A DNA stretch of 61,863 nt from Halobiforma nitratireducens JCM 10879 (GTDB lineage Archaea > Halobacteriota > Halobacteria > Halobacteriales > Natrialbaceae), in assembly GCF_000337895.1 (NCBI RefSeq), contig NZ_AOMA01000063.1:177752-239614 (forward strand), read 5' to 3'. Numbering within the stretch: the first letter of the stretch is position 1; every line of letters starts with the position of its first letter. The notes under the pieces are model-generated. The model had not been told where the DNA came from. It ran no database searches and saw only the letters and a program-made list of their open reading frames with translations. Position numbers and translations under genes: made by a program. Of the stretch, positions 52,253 to 61,728 are shown in pieces.

Positions 52253-54622
52253 ATGAGCAACGATACGAACGTTGACGACCCTCCTGAAGACGCCTCCGAG
52301 TCCGTCACCGATTCAGCGGCGGACGACCGGGAGCAAACGCAGGATCACGGCCCGGACGAGAGCCGTGATCGAGATCGAGAGCAGGGTCAGTCCCGATCCA
52401 ACCCGGACCCGGACCCGGACCCGGACCCGGACCCGGACCCGGACCCCGACCCGGACCCGGACCCGGACCCGGACCCCGACCCCGACTCTCGCTCTCGCTC
52501 ACCGGAGTCCGACGAGGACGACGAGCGTCAGGGAGTTCGGTCGCCGATCGAGGAGGACGGTGACCGGCCCGACGGGAATCCACCCGACGTGAACGAGTCG
52601 GGTCCGCGGTCGGCACTCGAGTCGGAGTCACCAGCCGACGAGAGCGACGACGGTAGCGACGACATCGAGACCGTCGAGGACCTCGGGAGCGAGGTCGATG
52701 TCGACCCAGGCGTCGAAATCGACGAGGAAAACGCCGAGGACGATCTACTCGGTGGTCTCCAGATCGATTCGACGGACGACATCGAGGTGCCCGATCGCCT
52801 CGTCGACCAGGTCATCGGTCAGGACGAAGCCCGAGACATCATCATCAAGGCGGCAAAGCAGCGTCGCCACGTCATGATGATCGGCTCGCCGGGGACCGGG
52901 AAGTCGATGCTGGCGAAGGCGATGAGTCAGCTCCTTCCCCAGGAGGATCTGCAGGACGTCTTGGTCTATCATAACCCCGACGACGGCAACGCACCGAAGG
53001 TGCGGACCGTCCCTGCGGGGAAGGGCGAACAGATCATTGACGCCCACAAGGAGGAAGCCCGCAAGCGCAACCAGATGCGATCGATCCTGATGTGGATCAT
53101 CATCGCGATCGTCATCGGGTACGCGCTGCTGACTGCTAACATCCTGCTTGGTATCCTCGCGGCGGGTATCATCTGGCTGATCTTCCGGTACACGTCTCGC
53201 GGAACGGACGCGATGGTGCCGAACATGATCGTCGACAACGGCGATCAGCGCCAGGCCCCCTTCGAGGACGCGACCGGTGCTCACGCCGGTGCGCTGCTGG
53301 GCGACGTTCGCCACGACCCGTTCCAGTCCGGCGGCATGGAGACGCCCAGCCACGACCGCGTCGAGCCGGGCTCGATCCACAAGTCCAACAAGGGTGTGCT
53401 GTTCGTCGACGAGATCAACACGCTCGACATCCGCACCCAGCAGAAGCTGATGACGGCGATCCAGGAGGGCGAGTTCGCCATCACCGGACAGAGCGAACGC
53501 TCCTCGGGCGCGATGGTCCAGACAGAGCCCGTCCCCTGTGACTTCGTGATGATCGCGGCAGGGAACCTCGACGCGATGGAGAACATGCACCCTGCGCTTC
53601 GCAACCGCGTCAAGGGCTACGGGTACGAGGTCTACATGGACGACACCATCGAGGACACCCCCGAAATGCGCCGGAAGTACGCCCGGTTCGTCGCCCAGGA
53701 GGTCGAACGCGACGGCCGCCTGCCTCACTTCACCGACGACGCCGTCGAGGAACTCATCCTCGAGGCCAAGCGCCGCTCGGGTCGGAAGAACCACCTCACG
53801 CTGCACTTCCGTAGCCTCGGTGGGCTGGTCCGCGTCGCTGGCGACATCGCCCGCGCCGAGGACCGCGAGCACACCACTCGCGACGACGTGTTGCAGGCCA
53901 AACAGCGCTCCCGGTCGATCGAGCAACAGCTCGCCGACGACTACATCGAACGGCGCAAGGACTACGAGCTGCAGGTCACCGAAGAGGCCGTCGAAGGCCG
54001 CGTCAACGGCCTCGCGGTCATGGGTGAAGACTCGGGGATCATGCTGCCGGTCATGGCCGAAATCGCGCCCGCGCAGGGTGGCGGCCAGGTGATCGCCACC
54101 GGGAAGCTCCAGGAGATGGCCGAGGAATCGGTCCAGAACGTCTCGGCGATCATCAAGAAGTTCTCCGACGTCGACCTCTCGGAGAAAGACATCCACATCC
54201 AGTTCGTCCAGGCCGGCCAGCAGGGCGTCGACGGCGACTCCGCCTCGATCACGGTGGCGACGGCCGTTATCTCCGCCCTGGAGGACATCCCGATCGACCA
54301 GTCGGTCGCGATGACCGGCTCGCTGTCGGTTCGGGGCGACGTGCTTCCGGTCGGCGGCGTCACCCACAAGATCGAGGCCGCCGCAAAGGCCGGCTGTGAC
54401 ACGGTCATCATTCCGAAAGCGAACGAACAGGACGTGATGATCGAAGACGAGTACGAGGAGATGGTCGAGATCATCCCCTGTTCGAACATCAGCGAAGTGT
54501 TGGATGTCGCCCTCGAGGGTGAACCGAAGAAAGACTCGCTGGTCGACCGGCTCAAGCAGATCACCGGGACGGCGCTGGACCGCCAGCAGGCCGTCAGCGG
54601 GTCGAACCCGAGCCCACAGTAA
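52253..54622 (+). CDS. lonB: Membrane-bound archaeal Lon protease with long PD-repeat tail
   Basis: 789 aa. ATP-dependent protease of archaea, anchored with its body in the cytosol; in Haloferax it is essential and controls carotenoid and lipid enzymes. Walker A GSPGTGKS and Walker B VLFVDEIN surround an insert with two TM helices (about 280-320). The catalytic Ser is in [17 protein letters not shown] and Lys in [14 protein letters not shown]. The first 150 residues are an acidic tail much longer than usual, with 14 Pro-Asp units (51-78). It is divergent from nadM and followed 3 bases later by a CPBP protease. Confidence 0.97.
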   Translation: MSNDTNVDDPPEDASESVTDSAADDREQTQDHGPDESRDRDREQGQSRSNPDPDPDPDPDPDPDPDPDPDPDPDPDPDSRSRSPESDEDDERQGVRSPIEEDGDRPDGNPPDVNESGPRSALESESPADESDDGSDDIETVEDLGSEVDVDPGVEIDEENAEDDLLGGLQIDSTDDIEVPDRLVDQVIGQDEARDIIIKAAKQRRHVMMIGSPGTGKSMLAKAMSQLLPQEDLQDVLVYHNPDDGNAPKVRTVPAGKGEQIIDAHKEEARKRNQMRSILMWIIIAIVIGYALLTANILLGILAAGIIWLIFRYTSRGTDAMVPNMIVDNGDQRQAPFEDATGAHAGALLGDVRHDPFQSGGMETPSHDRVEPGSIHKSNKGVLFVDEINTLDIRTQQKLMTAIQEGEFAITGQSERSSGAMVQTEPVPCDFVMIAAGNLDAMENMHPALRNRVKGYGYEVYMDDTIEDTPEMRRKYARFVAQEVERDGRLPHFTDDAVEELILEAKRRSGRKNHLTLHFRSLGGLVRVAGDIARAEDREHTTRDDVLQAKQRSRSIEQQLADDYIERRKDYELQVTEEAVEGRVNGLAVMGEDSGIMLPVMAEIAPAQGGGQVIATGKLQEMAEESVQNVSAIIKKFSDVDLSEKDIHIQFVQAGQQGVDGDSASITVATAVISALEDIPIDQSVAMTGSLSVRGDVLPVGGVTHKIEAAAKAGCDTVIIPKANEQDVMIEDEYEEMVEIIPCSNISEVLDVALEGEPKKDSLVDRLKQITGTALDRQQAVSGSNPSPQ
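52403..52486 (+). repeat. CCGGAC hexanucleotide array coding (Pro-Asp)14
   Basis: Fourteen in-frame copies of CCGGAC/CCCGAC in lonB. Copy-number changes keep the frame, so tail length could vary between strains. Confidence 0.97.
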
Positions 54623-54625
54623 GCG

Positions 54626-55621
54626 ATGGCGGAGTGGACGACGTTCGCCGGTATTACGGGCGTCGTCCTCGTGTTGCTGCTCGTTTTATCCCATCTGACT
54701 CAATCCACGTTTGCCGACGGGAGTCCGGACAGCGACGGCGAACGTGGTGAGCGCGACCCAGCCATCGGGAGAGCGGAGAACGACGGAGCCGTCGATTCCG
54801 AACGATCCGACGACTCGCGCACTCGCGTCGACCTCGAGTCGGAGTCGATCGGTGCGGGCCGAACGACGGACACGACAGTCGATCCCGATGCCGGCCACGA
54901 ACCACGACAGCGACCACGAGACAACGACCGATTACGGAACGGGAACGACGGCCTCGAGTCGGACCGCAGGGCCGAACCACGGCCACGGAAGAGAAACGAG
55001 ATCGATCCCGAGTCGCTATCGACGGGGGCGCTACTAGCGAACGTCGCGCTCTCCCAGGGGTTGTTCGCGGTCGTGTTGATCGGGGCCGTCGTCTACACCG
55101 GAGTCCCACTCGAGGCGCTTGGAATCGAACTGTCGGCCGCGTACCTCGAGACCGGGTTGATCGTGGGCGTCGCCGCCGGTCTCGTCCTCTACGTCGGCAA
55201 CGAGGTTGCGGCGGCGACGGCCACCCGCTTCGGGTTCGATCACGACGAGCAGTTACGGGAACTGCTCGCGCCGGAGTCGCTGCGGGGCTGGGCCGTGTTG
55301 CTCGTGGGCGTCCTTCCGATCATCGCCGTCTTCGAGGAACTGCTCTTTCGTGCGGCGCTGATCGGGGCGATGTCGGCCGGGTTCGGGATCGACCCCTGGC
55401 TGCTCGCGGTCCTTTCCTCGATCGCGTTCGGTATCGGCCACGGGATGCAGGGATCGGTCGGTATCGTCGTCACCGGTGTTCTCGGCTTCGTGCTGGCGGC
55501 GATCTTTATCCTCACCGGGAGCTTCCTCGTCGTGGTCGTCGCCCACTATCTCATCAATGCCCTCGAGTTCGTCGTCCACGAAGGACTGGGACTCGAGTGG
55601 ACGGAGACACTCGAGGGGTGA
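54626..55621 (+). CDS. CPBP-family intramembrane metalloprotease
   Basis: 331 aa starting 3 bases after lonB, so in one operon. One TM helix at the N terminus, an acidic and Arg-rich linker (about 32-128), then about six TM helices. FEELLFRAALIG is the EExxxR motif; SSIAFGIGHGMQG and VVVVAHYLINALEF give the FxxxH and HxxxN-type metal ligands. Relatives (Rce1/CAAX-like) cleave in the membrane. Physical coupling to LonB suggests shared membrane-protein quality control. Confidence 0.93.
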   Translation: MAEWTTFAGITGVVLVLLLVLSHLTQSTFADGSPDSDGERGERDPAIGRAENDGAVDSERSDDSRTRVDLESESIGAGRTTDTTVDPDAGHEPRQRPRDNDRLRNGNDGLESDRRAEPRPRKRNEIDPESLSTGALLANVALSQGLFAVVLIGAVVYTGVPLEALGIELSAAYLETGLIVGVAAGLVLYVGNEVAAATATRFGFDHDEQLRELLAPESLRGWAVLLVGVLPIIAVFEELLFRAALIGAMSAGFGIDPWLLAVLSSIAFGIGHGMQGSVGIVVTGVLGFVLAAIFILTGSFLVVVVAHYLINALEFVVHEGLGLEWTETLEG

Positions 55622-55652
55622 GTGTGGCCAGATCGGGTTTGATCGACTTCCG

Positions 55653-55735
55653 GGTCCGAATCCGAGTCTGAGTCCGAGTCCGAGTCCGAGTCCAAGTCTA
55701 TGTCCGAGTCCAAGTCTATGTCCGAGTCGGAGTTC
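55653..55735. repeat. Intergenic GAGTCC hexanucleotide array with 18-base higher-order unit
   Basis: About 13 copies of the six-base unit, including two copies of an 18-base unit TCCGAGTCCAAGTCTATG. Unlike the other hexamer arrays here it lies outside any gene I accept, between the CPBP and 4-TM protein genes. Confidence 0.85.
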
Positions 55736-55810
55736 GATTTCACTCTCGATCCCGTTCGTAGGCGACCCGAAATCCTCGAAAGCTAAGGGCCGGCCGTCCG
55801 ATCGTCAGAT

Positions 55811-56167
55811 ATGAGCGTCACCGACAGTCCGGTATCGGAACGCGCGTATCGTTGGCTCTTCATCGGGGTCGTGCTCTACTTCCTGCTCGTCGCCTACAGC
55901 GCGACGGCAGGGGAACCCCTGGCGATGTACTCGGCGATTGCCTCGGCCGTCCTCTTCGGCGCGATCGCGATCGGCATGGGCGTCGTGTTGTACCGGGAGA
56001 GCGACGGCGATCCGTCGCCACTGCTGGGAGCGGCAGCGTGTCTGTTCGTGGGGGGTGTCCTCCAGTTCGTCTTCCTCGCGACAGGGCTTTTCGTCGTCGA
56101 TCAGGCGGCCTCGCTCGCGGTCTTTGCGGGCGTCGGGCTATACCTCTATACGGTCTGGGTCCAGTAG
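55811..56167 (+). CDS. Four-TM haloarchaeal membrane protein
   Basis: 118 aa with four hydrophobic helices (about 14-32, 38-58, 70-90, 96-115). It starts MSVTDSPVSERAYRWLFIGVV. No motif known to me. It lies between the CPBP protease and the MGMT-like gene, in a region that looks conserved in haloarchaea. Confidence 0.78.
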   Translation: MSVTDSPVSERAYRWLFIGVVLYFLLVAYSATAGEPLAMYSAIASAVLFGAIAIGMGVVLYRESDGDPSPLLGAAACLFVGGVLQFVFLATGLFVVDQAASLAVFAGVGLYLYTVWVQ

Positions 56168-56190
56168 CGAGACGAACGGCGAAATCGCAG

Positions 56191-56673
56191 TTACAGTCCT
56201 TCGAGCGATCGTAACTTCTGTTCGACCGCGGGCGGTGCGGCGCTTGGACCGTCCCGGACGCGGTGGTCGGGGATGAGGATCGGTGCGGGGTTCGCGTCGA
56301 GAGCCGTACGAACGAGGATCTGGTCGTCCTCGTCGTCCGGATCGAGCTCCGGCGTCATCCGGGTCAGTGACTCGACGCCCACCTGATCCCCGTACGGGAT
56401 CTCCTGTACCCGTTCCAGAACGGCACGCTGATCGGTCGGAACGGTCAACGCGACCTGCACGTCGTCGAAGGTGATCTCCTCGAGTCCGTCGAGATACTCG
56501 AAGATTCGGTCGAGAACGGGCTGGTCACCTTCGGGCGGTTCCGTGGCCTCCTCGTCGGGGTGTTCCGGAAACGTGACGCGCAGGACGCGCCCGCTGGCAG
56601 CGCCAACTTGTACGTGACGATCGAGGTACGACGATTCTCGCGTGTAGATGCCAGCGTCGGTAACGTCCTCCAT
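56191..56673 (-). CDS. MGMT-like (alkyltransferase-like) protein lacking the active cysteine
   Basis: 160 aa. The second half is the DNA-binding domain of O6-alkylguanine alkyltransferase: VQEIPYGDQVGVESL (helix-turn-helix, IPYG 92-95) and NPAPILIPDHRVRDG, where the active PCHR reads PDHR (Asp136). It cannot transfer an alkyl group in the usual way. Alkyltransferase-like proteins, which flag lesions for nucleotide-excision repair, have Trp or Ala here; Asp is unusual. The N-terminal 55 residues have no clear match. The start at 56673 is the best ATG, and the longer frame is rejected. Confidence 0.82.
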   Translation of the reverse strand: MEDVTDAGIYTRESSYLDRHVQVGAASGRVLRVTFPEHPDEEATEPPEGDQPVLDRIFEYLDGLEEITFDDVQVALTVPTDQRAVLERVQEIPYGDQVGVESLTRMTPELDPDDEDDQILVRTALDANPAPILIPDHRVRDGPSAAPPAVEQKLRSLEGL

Positions 56674-56758
56674 GATGCGGCGTAGGGGATAGGGGCATGA
56701 ATATTCGCCGGTCTCGTTGGCTGGTTGACCGACGACGAACGGTCGATGCGCAAGGTTT

Positions 56759-56786
56759 TTGTACATATGAGTACGTCGATGTACAA
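56759..56786 (+). promoter_or_regulatory. trpCBA promoter with inverted repeat (operator candidate)
   Basis: TTGTACAT and ATGTACAA (56759-56766, 56779-56786) are perfect 8-base inverted arms with a 12-base spacer, ending 2 bases before the trpC ATG. TTTTTGTA at the left arm is the only AT-rich element at -27, so TATA box and operator overlap. Confidence 0.65.
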
Positions 56787-56788
56787 TA

Positions 56789-57604
56789 ATGAACTCCGAT
56801 GAGGCGCTCGCCCCCGCGGTGGAGTCGATCCTCGAGGCCGCCGCGGAGCGTCCCGGCGGCGACGAGCCGATCGACGTCGCCGCGCGGTCGCTGCGCGACG
56901 CCATCGAACGGGCGGAGAGCGATGGACGCGTCCCCGTGATCGCCGAAATAAAGCCGACGAGTCCGACCGCCGACGGAACCCGCGAGGCCGATCCCGTCGA
57001 ACTCGCCGAGGCGATGGTCGACGGCGGCGCGGCAGCGCTCTCGGTGCTCACCGAGCCTACCCACTTCGACGGCTCGCCGGAGGCGCTGCGACGCGTTCGC
57101 GAGGCGGTCGAGGTCCCAGTGCTCCGCAAGGACTTCCTCTGTCGAGAAGCACAACTAGACGTGGTCGAGGCCGACCTCGCGTTGCTCATCGCCAGGTTCG
57201 TCGACGACCTCGAGGGGCTCGTCGCCGCGGCCCGCGAGCGTGGGTTCCAGCCGCTCGTCGAGGTCCACGACGCGGCCGAACTCGAGGCCGCACTCGGGGC
57301 CGGTGCCGAACTGATCGGAGTCAACAACCGCGACCTGGGGCGTCTCGAGGTCGATCTGGCGACCTTCGAGTCGGTCGCTCCCCGCGCACCCGAGGACGTG
57401 ACGCTGATCGCCGAGAGCGGTGTCTCGACTCCGGCGGATGTCCGCCGGATGCGGGCGGCGGGAGCGGACGCGTTGCTGATCGGGAGCGCGATCATGGATC
57501 ACGGGACGTGTGGCGAGGTCGATGTCGCCGCGAACGTCCAGGAGTTGACCGGCGCGGAAACCGAGCGTGCGGGCGAGACGACGAACGACGGTGAGAACGC
57601 ATGA
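56789..57604 (+). CDS. trpC: Indole-3-glycerol-phosphate synthase
   Basis: 271 aa. It closes the indole ring from CdRP, the fourth step of tryptophan synthesis. [11 protein letters not shown] (Lys in the phosphate site), VLRKDFL (catalytic Lys), GVNNRDL and [13 protein letters not shown] are the family motifs of this TIM barrel. Leaderless start. It overlaps trpB by 4 bases. The C-terminal 20 residues are an acidic tail. Confidence 0.96.
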   Translation: MNSDEALAPAVESILEAAAERPGGDEPIDVAARSLRDAIERAESDGRVPVIAEIKPTSPTADGTREADPVELAEAMVDGGAAALSVLTEPTHFDGSPEALRRVREAVEVPVLRKDFLCREAQLDVVEADLALLIARFVDDLEGLVAAARERGFQPLVEVHDAAELEAALGAGAELIGVNNRDLGRLEVDLATFESVAPRAPEDVTLIAESGVSTPADVRRMRAAGADALLIGSAIMDHGTCGEVDVAANVQELTGAETERAGETTNDGENA

Positions 57605-58935
57605 GTACGGGAGATCAGGAACGGACCCACGAGACGACGGAATCGAATCGAGACGACCGCAACACCGGCAAACGAGACGCTGACGCCACGTTCGGCGGCG
57701 ACTACGGCGGCCAGTACGTCCCCGAGGCGCTGATGCCCGCCCTGCAGGAACTCGAGGACGCCTACGAGCGGTACGTCCTCGAGAACGAGGACGGGTTCAT
57801 GGACGAGTTCCGGGAGCGGATGCGCGAGTTCGGCGGGCGGCCGACGCCGCTCCAGCGTGCCGATCGGCTGAGCGAGCGCTACGACCGCGAGATATATCTC
57901 AAACGGGAGGACCTGCTTCACGGCGGGGCACACAAACTGAACAACGCGCTCGGGCAGGTCCTGCTCGCCAAGTACATGGGCAAAGAGCGGATCATCGCCG
58001 AAACCGGAGCCGGCCAGCACGGGACGGCGACGGCGATGGCGGCGGCCCACCTCGACATGCCCTGTGAGATCTACATGGGGCGGACCGACATCAATCGCCA
58101 GCGGCCGAACGTCTACCGGATGCGGATGAACGGCGCGGAGGTAAACCCCGTCACCGCGGGGTCGGGAACGCTGAAGGAAGCGATCAACGAGACGATGCGC
58201 GACTGGGCGACCACCGTCGAGAACACCCACTACGTCATCGGCTCCATCGTCGGTCCGCACCCGTTCCCGAAGCTCGTCCGGGATTTCCAGTCGGTGATCG
58301 GTGAGGAAACCCGCCGGCAGATCCAAGAGCAGGCGGGACGGCTCCCCGACAGCGTCGTCGCCTGCGCGGGCGGTGGCTCGAACACGATGGGGACGTTTCA
58401 CGCGTTCGTTCCGGACGAGGACGTCGCTCTGTACGCCGTCGAGGCCGGCGGCTCGAGTCTGCAGATCGACGTCGAGGAAGGGCTCGCGCCCAACTCCGCG
58501 ACGCTGTCGACGGGGACCGACGGCGTGCTCCACGGTGCGATGACGAAACTCCTCCAGAGCGAGGAGGGACAGATCGTCGAATCCCACAGCGTCAGTGCCG
58601 GGCTGGACTACGCGGGCGTCGGCCCAGAACTCGCCCACCTGGTCGACTCGGATCGCGTGACGCCCGTCAACGTCGACGACGACGCCGCGTTGAACGGCTT
58701 CCACCGGCTGTCGAATCTCGAGGGGATCATCCCGGCCCTGGAGTCGAGTCACGCGCTGGGCTATCTCGAGCGGACGGCGGGGCCCGACGCGGAGACCACG
58801 AGCCACGACGAACTCGGCGACCTCGTCGTCGTCAACGTCTCCGGCCGCGGCGACAAGGACCTCGAGACGGTCCTCGAGGAGACGGAGAAGCGTGATCTCG
58901 AGGCAGCCCCCGACGTGGAGGTGTTCGACGGATGA
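57601..58935 (+). CDS. trpB: Tryptophan synthase beta chain
   Basis: 444 aa. It joins indole and serine through [15 protein letters not shown] holds the Schiff-base Lys; [13 protein letters not shown] and AGGGSNTMG form the indole and phosphate sites; EAGGSSLQ replaces the usual EAAG. The N-terminal 35 residues are a disordered acidic lead before [12 protein letters not shown]. It overlaps both trpC and trpA by 4 bases (ATGA), so the three are translated in step. The TrpB1 type pairs with TrpA. Confidence 0.97.
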   Translation: MSTGDQERTHETTESNRDDRNTGKRDADATFGGDYGGQYVPEALMPALQELEDAYERYVLENEDGFMDEFRERMREFGGRPTPLQRADRLSERYDREIYLKREDLLHGGAHKLNNALGQVLLAKYMGKERIIAETGAGQHGTATAMAAAHLDMPCEIYMGRTDINRQRPNVYRMRMNGAEVNPVTAGSGTLKEAINETMRDWATTVENTHYVIGSIVGPHPFPKLVRDFQSVIGEETRRQIQEQAGRLPDSVVACAGGGSNTMGTFHAFVPDEDVALYAVEAGGSSLQIDVEEGLAPNSATLSTGTDGVLHGAMTKLLQSEEGQIVESHSVSAGLDYAGVGPELAHLVDSDRVTPVNVDDDAALNGFHRLSNLEGIIPALESSHALGYLERTAGPDAETTSHDELGDLVVVNVSGRGDKDLETVLEETEKRDLEAAPDVEVFDG

Positions 58936-59864
58936 GTGGCGATCCGGCGGCGGCCGACAGCGAGGTCGAGGCCGCGATCAGACGGAACCGGCCCGCGCTC
59001 ATCACGTACATCACCGCGGGCGATCCGTCCCTCGAAGACACCAAGGAGTACGTCGAGGCCCTCGACCGCGGCGGCTCCGACCTGATCGAACTCGGCTTGC
59101 CGTTCTCGGAGCCGATCGCCGAAGGATCGACGATCCAGGCGGCGATCAACCGCGCGCTCGCGGCCGGAACCACGCCCGAGGGGTTCTTCGAGTTGGTCGA
59201 GGACCTCGAGACGGAGGCACCGCTGCTGGTGATGACCTACTACAACATGATCCTCCAGTACGAGAGAAGCGAGGCGTCACGCGCCTCGGGCGAGCGAGCG
59301 GTGAACCCGCGAGACGAGCCGGACGTTCGGCCCTTCGTCGAACGCGCCGCCGACGCCGGTCTCTCGGGTATCATCGTCCCCGACCTCCCCGCCGAAGAGG
59401 CCGACCCGCTGCGGGAGGCCTGCAACGACCACGGGCTCGATCTCGTCTGTATCGTCGCGCCGACGACCGAGGGCGAGCGCCTCGAGCGTATCATGTCCCA
59501 GGTGTCGGGCTTTGCATACGTACAGGCCCGTCTGGGTACGACCGGAGCGCGGGCGAACGTCTCTGTGGCGACCCACGACAGCCTCGCCCGACTCTCGAAG
59601 TACGACGTGCCAAAGGCCGTCGGCTTTGGCGTCAGCGAGGGCGACCACGCGGCCGAGATCGTCGAGGCCGGTGCCGACGGCGTCATCGTCGGCAGCGCGC
59701 TGGTAGATATCATTGCCGAGCACGGCGCGGGTGAGGAGAACGGGGACGCTCCCGCGGCCGACGCACTCGAGGCAAAAGCGGCCGAGCTCAAGCGCGGCGC
59801 GGTTCGCGGCGCGGAGTCTGTCACGGACGATCCGGAAGTTACACCGGAACCAGAACAGCCATAA
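58932..59864 (+). CDS. trpA: Tryptophan synthase alpha chain
   Basis: 310 aa. It splits indole-3-glycerol phosphate and passes indole to Trp[21 protein letters not shown] aligns with LELGVPFSDPLADGPTIQ: the catalytic Glu49 is kept, but the second catalytic acid, Asp60 in Salmonella, is Glu. [22 protein letters not shown] and [13 protein letters not shown] follow. An inserted segment (about 113-130, Ser/Arg-rich) lies in loop 6. The C-terminal 40 residues are an acidic extension. Confidence 0.96.
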   Translation: MSGDPAAADSEVEAAIRRNRPALITYITAGDPSLEDTKEYVEALDRGGSDLIELGLPFSEPIAEGSTIQAAINRALAAGTTPEGFFELVEDLETEAPLLVMTYYNMILQYERSEASRASGERAVNPRDEPDVRPFVERAADAGLSGIIVPDLPAEEADPLREACNDHGLDLVCIVAPTTEGERLERIMSQVSGFAYVQARLGTTGARANVSVATHDSLARLSKYDVPKAVGFGVSEGDHAAEIVEAGADGVIVGSALVDIIAEHGAGEENGDAPAADALEAKAAELKRGAVRGAESVTDDPEVTPEPEQP

Positions 59865-59888
59865 CGACGAGCTTGCTACACCATCACA

Positions 59889-60686
59889 ATGACTACCACC
59901 GGAACACAGGCACGACTCGAGCGGATCGGTACAGACGGAAACTACGTCATCGTCCCGATGGACCACGGCATCACGCTGGGTGCTGTACAGGGGCTGAAAG
60001 ACATCGAATCGACGATCGACGGCGTCACTCGCGGCGGTGCTGACGCCGTCCTCACGCAGAAGGGGATCGCCCCCCGCGTTCACGACCACAAGAACGGGCA
60101 GGGGTACATCGTCCACCTCAACGCGTCGACGACGATCGGTCCCGACGAGCGGGACAAACGGATGACCGGGACCGTCGAGGAGGCGATCCGAGCCGGCGCT
60201 GACGCCGTCTCCTTCCACATCAACGTCGGTTCCGACCACGAGCCCGACCAGATTACCCAGCTGTCAGAGGTGACGGCGGCCGCGGATCAGTTCGGCATTC
60301 CCGTCCTCGCGATGGCCTACGCACGCGGCCCCGGTGTCGACTCCGAGGACCCCGAGGCGCTGGGTCACGCGGTCCGACTCGCCGAAGAAGTCGGCGCGGA
60401 CCTGGTCAAGACTGGCTACAGCGGCGACGCCGAGAGTTTCCAGCACGTCGTCGAGTCCACGCGACTCCCGGTCGTCATCGCCGGCGGCTCGAAAGGGACC
60501 GACCGCGAGACGATCGAGATGGTCCGTGGCGTGATGGACGCCGGTGGCTCCGGCGTCTCGATGGGACGCTCGATTTTCCAGCACGAGGACCCCGAAGCGA
60601 TCGCACGCGCGGTCTCGGGTGTCGTCCACGAGGATCTCTCGACCGACGACGCACTTCGGGAGTCGGGGCTGGCGCTCGAGGTCTGA
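59889..60686 (+). CDS. 2-amino-3,7-dideoxy-D-threo-hept-6-ulosonate (ADH) synthase
   Basis: 265 aa, class I aldolase of the DhnA/LsrF group. VIVPMDHGITLGAVQGL, KGIAPRV and DLVKTGYSGD (Schiff-base Lys) match. In archaea lacking DAHP synthase this enzyme starts the aromatic pathway from aspartate semialdehyde and a ketose phosphate. Its place 24 bases after trpCBA fits that role better than fructose-bisphosphate aldolase, a common misannotation. The partner dehydroquinate synthase II is not in the window and may lie to the right. Confidence 0.9.
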   Translation: MTTTGTQARLERIGTDGNYVIVPMDHGITLGAVQGLKDIESTIDGVTRGGADAVLTQKGIAPRVHDHKNGQGYIVHLNASTTIGPDERDKRMTGTVEEAIRAGADAVSFHINVGSDHEPDQITQLSEVTAAADQFGIPVLAMAYARGPGVDSEDPEALGHAVRLAEEVGADLVKTGYSGDAESFQHVVESTRLPVVIAGGSKGTDRETIEMVRGVMDAGGSGVSMGRSIFQHEDPEAIARAVSGVVHEDLSTDDALRESGLALEV

Positions 60687-60852
60687 AACCACTCTGTTTC
60701 TCGCTGCGGACAGTTCTCCCTTGGTTCGGTGTCGATCGGGTTCCCCGGTAGTGGATACTGGATCGCCCCGGCCCCACGAACGTGACTGTTCACCTGCCGG
60801 TCCAAGCTTCAACCGTGGGGCCGGTGTAGGGGCCACAGTCAGAGGGGTTTCG
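60687..60852. other. Short intergenic region
   Basis: About 165 bases with no supported ORF between the ADH synthase and the acidic protein. Confidence 0.3.
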
Positions 60853-61647
60853 ATGACGGACAATTCAGAACACGACCACGAGTACGACTCGATACCGGGC
60901 GTCTCGAGCGACGAACTGGACAGGCTGCCGGAGGACGCCGACGGGCCGATCGACGCGGCCGTGGCGGTCGCACTGGGGGATCGACTGCCGAGCGGAGCCG
61001 ACGCGGCGGCTGCGGTCGGCGGCGGCCTCCTGGTGCTGTCGGCACTGCGTTCACTGCGACGCGGCCAGCTACGGGCGATTCCCAAGGCCGCAGGCGGTGT
61101 CGGACTGCTCGCATACGCGTTCGCCGGCTCGAGCGAAGACGACGGGGGTGACGTCGGAACCTTCGAGCCCGACGTGAGCGATGTCGCGAGCGGAACGGAG
61201 GGAAAGACGACCACCGACCAGGCCCACGCGGCCGGGACCCGACCCGAACACGGTCGCGGCCCCCGCGTCGAAGACGACGGTTCTCTCGGTGATGACGACG
61301 GGTCCCGCACCGGGACCGGGATCGAGTTTACCGACGACGGGGAGGCGGAGCCGCGTTCTAAACCCGGGATCGACGAGGAACACGATCCCAGGCGGAACGT
61401 CGCCGACGACGAGGACGAGGGCGTTCAGATCGACGTCTCGGACACGGCGATGGCCGACGAGGCTTCCGAGGCGGCCGGGCCGGACCCCGAACAGGCCCAA
61501 CCGGCCCAGACCGACGCGACCGAACCCGAAGAGACCCCGGAAGAGGACGCCTCACACATGAAAGTCGAGCCGGACGAAGACCCAGACGACGAAGGAACAG
61601 CAGAAGCCGCCGGCGACGAGGACGAGGGCGACGCTGACGACGAGTAA
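60853..61647 (+). CDS. Acidic haloarchaeal protein with hydrophobic core segment
   Basis: 264 aa from the ATG at 60853. The first 100 residues include a glycine/alanine-rich amphipathic or membrane-leaning part (AAAAVGGGLLVLSALRSLRRGQLRAI split as two short helices; VGLLAYAFAG). The remaining 165 are a very acidic disordered tail (Asp, Glu, Pro, Thr). I know no function. Homologues occur beside the ADH synthase in related genomes, as far as I recall. Confidence 0.75.
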   Translation: MTDNSEHDHEYDSIPGVSSDELDRLPEDADGPIDAAVAVALGDRLPSGADAAAAVGGGLLVLSALRSLRRGQLRAIPKAAGGVGLLAYAFAGSSEDDGGDVGTFEPDVSDVASGTEGKTTTDQAHAAGTRPEHGRGPRVEDDGSLGDDDGSRTGTGIEFTDDGEAEPRSKPGIDEEHDPRRNVADDEDEGVQIDVSDTAMADEASEAAGPDPEQAQPAQTDATEPEETPEEDASHMKVEPDEDPDDEGTAEAAGDEDEGDADDE

Positions 61648-61728
61648 GCAACCGCTCGAGTGCTCCGATCCGACGCCGTCCCGAACGTACGATCGTCGTA
61701 TCGGCGTCACGCCGTCGCTAGCATCGAC

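Noticed and set aside
52745-54367. 540-codon open frame antisense to lonB
   Set aside because: Runs of Asp, His and Val typical of reverse-strand translation of an acidic gene; no motif.
55546-55743. 65-codon minus-strand ORF over the hexamer array (Asp/Ser repeat)
   Set aside because: Antisense to the end of the CPBP gene and wholly low complexity; better explained as noncoding repeat.
59889-60686. Fructose-bisphosphate aldolase as product
   Set aside because: Same superfamily, but position directly after trpCBA and the sequence type fit ADH synthase.
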